From positions 1 through 6,731 of the forward strand of contig CAZTAL010000098.1 of NCBI GenBank assembly GCA_964611525.1: a stretch of DNA of 6,731 bases, written 5' to 3'. This stretch comes from JAAYJR01 sp964611525. Its GTDB lineage: Bacteria; Bacteroidota; Bacteroidia; Bacteroidales; Prolixibacteraceae. The position numbers and the translations under genes were made by a program. Positions 1-4,949 of the stretch are shown here, piece after piece (within the stretch, counting starts at the first letter, position 1; every line of letters begins with the position of its first letter). The notes under the pieces are model-generated. The model searched no databases and was not told the origin of the DNA. It saw only the letters and a program-made list of their open reading frames with translations.

Positions 1-95
1 TTTTCGCCATAGCTTTGGCTATGCCTCAAAATTTTGCTTTGTTAAAAACAAAAATAACTTCGCCTATTTTATTCACTTTATTTCGTAACAAAGCC
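1..95 (-). repeat. Short inverted-terminal repeat element, left copy (cut by window start)
   Basis: Read on the minus strand, this stretch matches 1683-1777 at 92 of 95 positions. The match stops exactly at base 95, where GGCTTTGTTACGAAATAA begins on the minus strand, so base 95 is a true element end. By comparison with the complete copy, about 64 bp lie beyond the window start. The three differences from the other copy all fall in the hairpin at 1-31: one in the loop and two that exchange a G-C pair for A-U. No coding capacity is visible. It looks like a MITE or another small non-autonomous repeat; the mobilising enzyme is not in the window. Confidence 0.85.
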
Positions 96-138
96 TTAGT
101 CTTCGTGACAGTAAATTACTTTTAAGCGAGTATTACCC

Positions 139-192
139 ATAGTAGTTTACTATAAAGAAATGTTGCAGATTTTCAAATAACATTGGTTATTT
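139..192. repeat. Two short hairpins in non-coding DNA
   Basis: Bases 139-153 form ATAGTA, GTT, TACTAT, a perfect 6-bp stem. Bases 175-192 form AAATAAC, ATTG, GTTATTT, a perfect 7-bp stem with a 4-nt loop. Neither is followed by a T-run suitable for a terminator on either strand. The DNA is AT-rich, so chance inverted repeats of this size are not rare. Apart from these and the leader copy at 217-279, the region 96-301 shows nothing else I can support. Confidence 0.3.
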
Positions 193-222
193 TCTGATCA
201 AAAAAGAACTTAATCGTTTCAT
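187..222 (-). CDS. 11-codon ORF after the orphan leader, possible gene remnant
   Basis: The ATG at 222-220 on the minus strand occupies the same place in the orphan leader as the DUF1080 start codon does in its leader. It opens MKRLSSFLIRK and then hits TAA at 189-187. The start resembles the beginning of a signal peptide, like the MKKYRYLFLIA of the DUF1080 protein, but no longer frame follows before the repeat element at 95. It could be the stump of a decayed exported-protein gene, a leader peptide, or a chance frame. Confidence 0.2.
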   Translation of the reverse strand: MKRLSSFLIRK

Positions 223-279
223 ACTATTAAAATTGTTTATTTTTAAAGGTATAGTATGGAACTCGCATATGTTTTAATC
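217..279 (-). promoter_or_regulatory. Orphan copy of the DUF1080 promoter/leader block
   Basis: Read on the minus strand, this block aligns with 2209-2272 at 52 of 64 columns with one gap. It shares the exact 11-mer ATATGCGAGTT, an ATACCTTT promoter-like core and an identical 21-nt distance from that core to an ATG. In this copy the eighth base of the -7-like box is A (TACCTTTA) instead of G. CATACTAT (258-251) pairs perfectly with ATAGTATG (227-220) across a 23-nt loop, and the second arm contains the ATG. It begins 23 bases beyond the symporter stop codon on the same strand, so the hairpin could also act as that gene's 3' structure. The T-rich run at 207-202 lies about ten bases past the stem, which makes it a poor terminator. 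Confidence 0.6.
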
Positions 280-301
280 ATACTCTTGTGTGATTTTACA
301 A

Positions 302-1627
302 TCATGCTCGTTTCATATCAGCAAATAAGAAAACGCTATTGACAAAATAGGATATAATTATAATAATATTGCCTGTCAGAGGCCAGGCGAACAAGTTTAT
401 CAGTTTACCTGCAAGTGCAACAAAACCTCCCGCAACCATTGCGGCCACCACCTGTTTTTTTACCACTTTTACTTTTAGCAGTCCTGCTAACATAGGTAAC
501 ACGAAAGCCCCCGAGAAAAAGGTGAGCGCCAGCAGGAGAGATTGTAAAATGGAAGTTATGAACAGCGCTATTATAATACTTAGTACCCCTGATATAATGA
601 TAATAATCCTCGTTATCATAACTGACCTCTTTTTTTCAAGGTCATGATAAAGCAGTTCACTCAGGATTAGAGAGGAAGTTAGCAGGGTGGTGTCGGCAGA
701 AGACATAACGGCAGACAGAAGTGCAGCCATAAAAAGACCATAAAACCAATCCGGAAGATAACCACGGGCAAAACTAAGCAATTCCTTTTCTCCTGAATTT
801 CCTGATACTGTACCGGTATAAACAAGTACAAATGATACCGGTATTAAAAGAGATGCTACAATTAATATACTGCGTAACGCAGTCTTTTCATTTTTTGCAC
901 AAAAGATCCTTGTATAAATATCAGGCCCGACAACAAAAGTCACTGAGTAGGTAAATACCAGTACCATGAGGTCGAAAAATGAAAAAGATTCGCTGAACAA
1001 TGCATTAATTTTAAGTCCTGAAAGGCTCCTGGAACCGTTTATTTCCAGGGAAAATATTGCCAGAACGGTAATTCCCGAGACTATTAATACAGATTGTACA
1101 ATATCTGTTTTAAGAATACTTATTTGTCCCCCGGCCAGTGTATATATAATAAATACTGCACCGCAAAATGCAGCCGACCAGTGGTAATTTGCAACCTCCA
1201 GGCCTGCAAGTATCTTTCCTGCGGCTATGATCTGTGCTGCTATTATGCCAAGCCAGGCTGCCGGAATTATGATTGATGCTATGAATTGGGCTTTATCACC
1301 GAAAAAATGGCCCAGCAGGTCCGGAAGCGTGTATCTTCCATACCTGCTTACATACTTTGAAAGGGGTGCAAGAATGAAAAGTCCAAGTGATGCACTGAAC
1401 AAAAACCATAGAGCCGGCCATCCGGTCGTCCGGCTCAACTCTATTGTGCCCAATATAGCGGAACCTCCGAGTATTGTAGAGAGCAAACTGCCCGAAACAG
1501 GTATTAAACCTGCTCTTTTGCCTGCTATGTAAAAATCGGAAGAATTTTTTACTTTAAACGAGGAGCAGATGCCGACTAGTAATGCCAGCAAAAAATATGC
1601 AGCTACAAAATAAGCCGGTTTGTCCAT
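302..1627 (-). CDS. Sodium:solute symporter (SSS family)
   Basis: An inner-membrane transporter expected to couple Na+ entry to uptake of a small solute; the sequence does not reveal the substrate. It has hydrophobic segments along its length, as in the LeuT-fold SSS family (Pfam SSF). Family marks are the TM2 region DFYIAGKRAG (31-40) followed by STILGGSAILG, the GGQISILKTDIVQ stretch (166-178), GPDIYTRIF (234-242) and AALLSAVMSSADT (301-313). The SS of the last motif matches the position that binds Na+ in characterised members. I start at ATG 1627, giving 441 residues, because TM1 begins shortly after it; a TTG 13 codons upstream adds only a polar stretch. At 441 residues it is slightly short for the family but not obviously truncated. 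It is divergent from the DUF1080 operon and flanked by inverted repeat elements. Uptake of a sugar made by the operon is possible but is inference. Confidence 0.9.
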   Translation of the reverse strand: MDKPAYFVAAYFLLALLVGICSSFKVKNSSDFYIAGKRAGLIPVSGSLLSTILGGSAILGTIELSRTTGWPALWFLFSASLGLFILAPLSKYVSRYGRYTLPDLLGHFFGDKAQFIASIIIPAAWLGIIAAQIIAAGKILAGLEVANYHWSAAFCGAVFIIYTLAGGQISILKTDIVQSVLIVSGITVLAIFSLEINGSRSLSGLKINALFSESFSFFDLMVLVFTYSVTFVVGPDIYTRIFCAKNEKTALRSILIVASLLIPVSFVLVYTGTVSGNSGEKELLSFARGYLPDWFYGLFMAALLSAVMSSADTTLLTSSLILSELLYHDLEKKRSVMITRIIIIISGVLSIIIALFITSILQSLLLALTFFSGAFVLPMLAGLLKVKVVKKQVVAAMVAGGFVALAGKLINLFAWPLTGNIIIIISYFVNSVFLFADMKRA

Positions 1628-1682
1628 GTATTGTCTGTTAATTCCGAAATGTCGTAAATATCGCAAATTTTACTGTAACATA

Positions 1683-1841
1683 GGCTTTGTTACGAAATAA
1701 AGTGAATAAAATAGGCGAAGTTATTTTTGTTTTTAACAAAGCAAAATTTTGAAGCATAGCCATAGCTATGGTGAAAAATTTCAATGCAGTAAAAAGCAAA
1801 AAGAACAAGACTAAATGTTCAGGTTATTTCGTAATAATGCC
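1683..1841 (+). repeat. Complete 159-bp MITE-like element with terminal inverted repeats
   Basis: The element starts GGCTTTGTTACGAAATAA (1683-1700) and ends with TTATTTCGTAATAATGCC (1824-1841). The 18-bp ends are inverted repeats of each other with two mismatches. ATA precedes (1680-1682) and follows (1842-1844), consistent with a short target duplication. Inside are nested arms GCTTTGTTA/TAACAAAGC (1684-1692, 1734-1742) and AAAATA/TATTTT (1708-1713, 1722-1727), then a long hairpin at 1744-1781. There is no ORF. Its left end is 55 bp upstream of the symporter ATG, so it may supply or interrupt that gene's promoter. The second copy is at 1-95 in opposite orientation. Confidence 0.8.
1744..1781 (+). 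ncRNA. Long hairpin inside the repeat element
   Basis: Arms pair as AAATTTT with AAAATTT (7 bp), then tandem G-A mismatches (G1751/A1774, A1752/G1773), A1753-T1772, a G-G mismatch, and CATAGC with GCTATG around the loop CATA. In the left copy, read in the same sense, the loop is CAAA and A1753-T1772 becomes G-C, while the 6-bp apical stem is unchanged. The tandem G-A pairs exist only in this strand sense, which hints that the plus-strand form is the folded RNA or single strand. Whether it is transcribed is unknown. Confidence 0.4.
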
Positions 1842-1944
1842 ATAGTACCTGTGAAAATTATAATTTATGATTGATAATTTAAACCGTCTCAGGGGAAATA
1901 TTGTCTGTTTTAATACTAACAACATGCTAATGAGTTTTGTGGCC

Positions 1945-1954
1945 TAAGCGCTTA
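1945..1954. promoter_or_regulatory. Perfect palindrome TAAGCGCTTA, possible LacI-type operator
   Basis: TAAGCGCTTA is a perfect 10-bp dyad with a central CG, the general form of operators bound by LacI-family regulators, which often control sugar genes. It is more than 300 bp upstream of the DUF1080 start. No LacI-type gene is in the window, and a 10-bp palindrome can occur by chance. Confidence 0.2.
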
Positions 1955-2077
1955 AAAAGCCATAAATGTTTTTTTGCAATCTAAATATCCTGAAGTTAAC
2001 ATGTAAATGATTAAGCTGTTAGTCCAAATTTAATAAGGATTTATAGGATAAAAATGAAAAATAAAAATAATATTAAC

Positions 2078-2085
2078 TAATTTTG
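2078..2085 (+). promoter_or_regulatory. Candidate distal -7 box TAATTTTG
   Basis: TAATTTTG matches the Bacteroidetes TAnnTTTG box exactly. No TTTG-type -33 element lies at the usual distance upstream. If used, transcription would begin near 2090 and give a leader of about 175 nt containing the hairpins at 2170-2199 and 2231-2269. An isolated six-base match in AT-rich DNA is weak evidence. Confidence 0.25.
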
Positions 2086-2169
2086 CAGGTAACGTGTTCG
2101 CACACGGCAAAGTCAGAATAAATTTAAATTTTTAGAAATGAAACAAGCATAATTGGAAAATCACACACG

Positions 2170-2199
2170 TATGCCATAGCACATCTGTGCGAAGGCATA
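2170..2199. promoter_or_regulatory. 30-bp imperfect palindrome upstream of the operon
   Basis: Outer arms TATGCC (2170-2175) and GGCATA (2194-2199) and inner arms GCACA (2179-2183) and TGTGC (2186-2190) share one centre between 2184 and 2185; 22 of 30 bases are symmetric, with a 2-bp centre and a 3-bp mismatch on each side. The sequence is richer in GC than its surroundings. It sits about 40-68 bp upstream of the proximal -7 box, where an activator would bind, or forms a leader hairpin if transcription starts farther upstream. The binding protein is unknown. Confidence 0.5.
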
Positions 2200-2208
2200 A
2201 AAGTGCAG

Positions 2209-2272
2209 GATTAAAAATATATGCGAGTTATGTATGATACCTTTGAAAATAATTAATTTTAATCATATGAAA
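2209..2272 (+). promoter_or_regulatory. Conserved leader block: -7 box and start-codon hairpin of the operon
   Basis: This is the second copy of the block seen at 217-279. It contains ATATGCGAGTT (2219-2229) and TACCTTTG (2238-2245), a perfect TAnnTTTG box 21 nt before the ATG at 2267. No clear -33 TTTG is present. It can also fold: TGTATGAT (2231-2238) pairs with ATCATATG (2262-2269), covering the start codon, and AAAAT (2246-2250) pairs with ATTTT (2256-2260). Differences from the other copy fall in loops, bulge or flank, or keep the stem paired. The two readings compete: if TACCTTTG is the promoter, the first arm is not transcribed. The block supports 2267 as the true start, because the upstream ATG at 2234 lies inside it. 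Confidence 0.6.
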
Positions 2273-3598
2273 AAATACAGGTATTTGTTTTTGATAGCAT
2301 TAGTTTTTGCTGGATGTACATCAAGACAGGATGACGGTTGGACATCCCTTTTCAACGGAAAAGATCTTAGTGGCTGGAAACAGTTAAACGGAGAAGCAAA
2401 ATATGAAGTAGTTGACGGAATGATCGTTGGCACTACGGTGGTAAATACTCCCAATTCGTTCTTATGTACTGAAGAAGAATATTCGGATTTTATTTTAGAG
2501 GTTGACCTGCTGCTTGAGGAAGAGATGAATTCAGGCATCCAGTTCCGGAGCGAAAGTAGGGAGGACTATAATAATGGCCGTGTTCATGGTTATCAGTGTG
2601 AAGTAGATCCTTCGGACCGCGCCTGGAGTGGTGGTGTTTACGATGAGGCCCGCAGGGGGTGGCTTTATCCTTTGGAGTTAAATCCTGATGCTAAAACGGC
2701 TTTTAAATTTGGAGAATGGAACCGTTACCGTATTGAGTGCATAGGCTCTTCTATTAAAACATGGGTAAACGGAGTTCCTGTTTCACATTTGATAGATGAT
2801 ATGACCATGAAGGGATTCATTGCATTGCAGGTGCATGGAATAGGCAATAATGAGGAAAATGCCGGCCATCAGATAAAATGGAAAAATATTAGGATAAAGA
2901 CTGAAAACCTTGAGCCTTCCCCTTCCGAAGGAATTTATGTGGTTAACCTCCTCCCTAATAATCTGAGTGAAGCTGAAAAGGAGCAGGGATTTGAACTGCT
3001 TTTTGACGGCCATTCCGCAGAAAACTTCAGAAGTGCGGGAAGTGATGATTTCCCGTCTAAGGGGTGGGAGGTTAAAGATGGCTGTCTGACTGTTATTGAA
3101 AGCGGGGGAGATCCTGAAAAGAAAGGTGGTGACATTGTTACAAAAAGGGAATTTGGTCCTTTTGAGCTGAAATTCGACTTTCAGCTTACCAAAGGCGCTA
3201 ACAGCGGAATAAAATACGGACTTGGCAATAATGGCCCTTCCATAGGTCTGGAATACCAGGTAATTGACGATAAAAATTATGAGGGGCTTAATGATGACCA
3301 GACAGTAGCCTCACTGTACGATTTGATTCCTGCTGATGCTCAAAGCCGGTTTGTGAACGGACCGGGTGAATGGAACAAGGGAAGGATAGTGCTTAAACCG
3401 GACGGAACAGCCCAGCATTGGCTTAACGGGCGCAAAGTGGTGGAATATGTCAGAGGCAGCGATGATTTCCTTGCTCGTGTTAAAGATAGTAAGTTCGCTA
3501 AATTTGAAGATTTCGGCATGGCACCCAAAGGCCCTGTGCTTATTCAGGATCATAATCATACTGTATATTTCAGAAGTATAAAAATAAGAGAATTTTAA
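2267..3598 (+). CDS. Tandem DUF1080 (3-keto-disaccharide hydrolase-like) lipoprotein
   Basis: An exported lipoprotein of 443 residues with two DUF1080 domains, a beta-sandwich family (Pfam PF06439) that includes enzymes acting on 3-keto sugars and glycosides. Residues 1-16 form a lipoprotein signal ending VFAG before Cys17; the acidic stretch QDD at 21-23 resembles Bacteroidetes surface-export signals. Domain 1 (about 24-211) shows LFNGKDLSGW (28-37), NSGIQFRS (88-95), GYQCEVD (108-114), EWNRYRI (150-156) and WVNGVPV (166-172). Domain 2 (about 241-443) repeats the plan with LLFDG (244-248), NSGIKYG (312-318), LEYQVID (328-334), EWNKGRI (368-374) and HWLNGRKV (384-391). Many relatives have only one such domain. 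I chose ATG 2267 because it gives a proper signal peptide and follows the -7 box. It is followed after one base by the TIM-barrel gene. The exact substrate and whether both domains are catalytic are unknown. Confidence 0.88.
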   Translation: MKKYRYLFLIALVFAGCTSRQDDGWTSLFNGKDLSGWKQLNGEAKYEVVDGMIVGTTVVNTPNSFLCTEEEYSDFILEVDLLLEEEMNSGIQFRSESREDYNNGRVHGYQCEVDPSDRAWSGGVYDEARRGWLYPLELNPDAKTAFKFGEWNRYRIECIGSSIKTWVNGVPVSHLIDDMTMKGFIALQVHGIGNNEENAGHQIKWKNIRIKTENLEPSPSEGIYVVNLLPNNLSEAEKEQGFELLFDGHSAENFRSAGSDDFPSKGWEVKDGCLTVIESGGDPEKKGGDIVTKREFGPFELKFDFQLTKGANSGIKYGLGNNGPSIGLEYQVIDDKNYEGLNDDQTVASLYDLIPADAQSRFVNGPGEWNKGRIVLKPDGTAQHWLNGRKVVEYVRGSDDFLARVKDSKFAKFEDFGMAPKGPVLIQDHNHTVYFRSIKIREF

Positions 3599-3599
3599 T

Positions 3600-4433
3600 A
3601 TGACAAACAGAAGAAACTTTTTAAGAGCAGCCGGATTAGGTATTGCAGCAGCAGCAGTTCCCGGTATTGGATATCACCCTGCGGGTAAAAAAGAAGAGAA
3701 AAAATTCAGGTTTAAACTGGGTATGGCATCATACACACTAAGAAAGTTCTCACTTGAGGAAGCTCTGGATATGACTCTCAGGTGCGGAGTTGACAGGATA
3801 ACTTTAAAAAGTATGCATTTGCCACTTGACTCTGACAAAAGAACTATAAAAAATGCTGCTTCATTATGCGATAAGAAAGGGATCACTCTTTATGGAGGGG
3901 GCGTTATTTATATGAAGACAAAGGATGAGGTTGACCAGGCTTTTGAATATGCCCAAACAGCAGGAATGGATATCATAGTCGGGGTGCCTGCACATGAACT
4001 GCTCGGGTATGTAGAAGAAAAAGTTAAAAAATATGATATTAAGCTGGCCATACATAACCATGGTCCGGGTGATAAGTTATATCCAAGCGCTGAAAGCGCC
4101 TATACACTGATAGAAAATATGGATAAGCGTATGGGATTATGCATTGACATAGGGCATACAAAACGAATTAATCGTGATCCGGTTCTTGACCTGAAGGATT
4201 TTTCCGATCGTGTTCATGATATTCATATAAAAGATGTGACCGCTCCTTCCGCGGATGGCACCACGTGTATTATCGGACGGGGTGTTATTGATTTCCCGTC
4301 ATTTATGGAAACAGTGGTTAAGTCGCGTTATACAGGAACCCTGGCGCTTGAATATGAGGCAGATGCCGATGACCCGCTGCCCGGCATGATGGAATCATTG
4401 GGCTATGTAAAAGGAATTATGTCGATGCTGTAG
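3600..4433 (+). CDS. Tat-exported TIM-barrel sugar isomerase/epimerase-like protein
   Basis: A 277-residue protein of the xylose-isomerase-like TIM-barrel family (Pfam AP_endonuc_2). It begins with a twin-arginine signal, RRNFLRAAG at residues 4-12 followed by an Ala-rich hydrophobic stretch, so the folded protein, probably already carrying its metal, should be exported. Barrel marks are KLGMASYTLR (39-48), LAIHNHGPGD (149-158), LCIDIGH (180-186), HDIHIKD (206-212) and LALEYE (248-253). Likely metal ligands are among H152/H154, D183, H186, H209 and E251; a His stands where many relatives have the first Glu ligand. Its ATG is one base after the DUF1080 stop codon with no strong ribosome site, implying translational coupling. 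In Bacteroides thetaiotaomicron, as I recall, a similar pair occurs in the BT2156-BT2160 glycoside/glucosinolate locus with oxidoreductases. Isomerase, epimerase or lyase activity on a keto sugar is inferred. Confidence 0.85.
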   Translation: MTNRRNFLRAAGLGIAAAAVPGIGYHPAGKKEEKKFRFKLGMASYTLRKFSLEEALDMTLRCGVDRITLKSMHLPLDSDKRTIKNAASLCDKKGITLYGGGVIYMKTKDEVDQAFEYAQTAGMDIIVGVPAHELLGYVEEKVKKYDIKLAIHNHGPGDKLYPSAESAYTLIENMDKRMGLCIDIGHTKRINRDPVLDLKDFSDRVHDIHIKDVTAPSADGTTCIIGRGVIDFPSFMETVVKSRYTGTLALEYEADADDPLPGMMESLGYVKGIMSML

Positions 4434-4446
4434 AAATTTAGTAAAA

Positions 4447-4469
4447 AAGATATCTTAGAAAGAATTCTT
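4447..4469. terminator. Weak candidate bidirectional terminator between convergent genes
   Basis: The 40-bp gap between the TIM-barrel and epimerase stop codons contains two adjacent 10-bp palindromes, AAGATATCTT (4447-4456) and AAGAATTCTT (4460-4469), which can also pair with each other at 8 of 10 positions across AGA. The stems are AT-rich and no clean T-run follows on either strand. The position suits a shared terminator, but the sequence is a weak example. Confidence 0.3.
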
Positions 4470-4473
4470 ATCC

Positions 4474-4887
4474 TTATCTTTCCCTTTTCTTGCTGCAAAT
4501 TTCAATAAGAACACCAAGCGAGGACCGTGGATGAAGGAATGCTATATCCAATCCTTCCGCTCCTTTTCTTGAGTGTTTGTCAATAAGGGTTATACCTTTA
4601 TTTTCCAATTCTTTAAGCGATTCGTCCGCATCATCTACAGCAAATGCTATATGATGTACGCCCTGTCCTTTTTTGGCGATAAATTTTCCTACTGGGCTAT
4701 CAGGAGTCATGGATTCAAGAAGCTCAATTTTTGTTTCTCCTGCTTTGAAAAAGGCAGTTTTAACTTTTTGGTCTTTTACCTCTTCCACTTTATAACATTT
4801 GAGGCCGAGAATATCTTCATAAAAGGGGATTGCCTCTTCAAGACTCTTAACGGCAATCCCGATGTGTTCAATGTGTGAAATATTCAT
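4474..4887 (-). CDS. mce: Methylmalonyl-CoA epimerase
   Basis: A cytoplasmic VOC-fold metalloenzyme that interconverts the (R) and (S) forms of methylmalonyl-CoA, linking propionyl-CoA and succinyl-CoA metabolism; propionate- and succinate-forming Bacteroidetes commonly carry it. The 137 residues match the usual length. It opens with IEHIGIAV (6-13) and has TKIELLE (52-58), GVHHIAFAV (76-84) and FLHPRSSLGVLIEI (117-130), the last being a strong family signature. By alignment to the VOC half-repeats, the metal ligands are H8, E55, H79 and E129; E55 stands where the Propionibacterium enzyme has Gln, as I recall. The ATG at 4887 is the natural start. It stands alone, convergent with the DUF1080 operon and without mutase genes nearby. 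A perfect inverted repeat lies over its likely promoter. Confidence 0.92.
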   Translation of the reverse strand: MNISHIEHIGIAVKSLEEAIPFYEDILGLKCYKVEEVKDQKVKTAFFKAGETKIELLESMTPDSPVGKFIAKKGQGVHHIAFAVDDADESLKELENKGITLIDKHSRKGAEGLDIAFLHPRSSLGVLIEICSKKRER

Positions 4888-4911
4888 ATCCGAGTATTAA
4901 TAATTCGGGTA

Positions 4912-4949
4912 CAAAATAATATTTTATATTCTATTTACCGATAGAATAT
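4912..4949 (-). promoter_or_regulatory. mce promoter region with a perfect 9-bp inverted repeat
   Basis: On the minus strand, TTATTTTG (4919-4912) differs from the TAnnTTTG box at one base and lies 24 nt before the mce ATG. Just upstream, ATATTCTAT (4926-4934) and ATAGAATAT (4941-4949) form a perfect 9-bp inverted repeat with a 6-bp spacer. This would cover roughly -14 to -38, the right place for a repressor or activator dimer. No matching repeat was seen elsewhere in the window. Confidence 0.45.

Larger units (their letters stand above)
1842..2266. other. 425-bp non-coding regulatory region before the DUF1080 operon
   Basis: I see no credible gene here. The only plus-strand starts noticed give peptides of a few residues, such as MKNKNNIN at 2054. 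The region lies between the repeat element and the operon and would hold any operon control. It contains a 10-bp palindrome (1945-1954), a TAATTTTG box (2078-2085), a small CGTGT/ACACG hairpin just after it (about 2092-2105), a 30-bp imperfect palindrome (2170-2199) and the duplicated leader block (2209-2272). These are listed separately where they deserve it. Confidence 0.6.

Noticed and set aside
216..262. Strong intrinsic terminator for the symporter
   Set aside because: The T-rich run is about ten bases past the stem, and the pairing is better explained by homology to the DUF1080 leader.
369..1532. Several plus-strand frames opposite the symporter
   Set aside because: All are shadows of a clear membrane-protein gene, with no domain signatures.
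1628..1666. TTG start extending the symporter by 13 residues
   Set aside because: The added residues are polar and precede a normal ATG directly before TM1; no ribosome site favours the TTG.
2234..2266. Upstream ATG for the DUF1080 protein
   Set aside because: It lies within the hairpin/-7 block and would put 11 extra residues before an otherwise good lipoprotein signal.
4573..4878. Plus-strand frame of 101 codons opposite mce
   Set aside because: It is antisense to a well-supported gene, and its translation resembles no recognised family.
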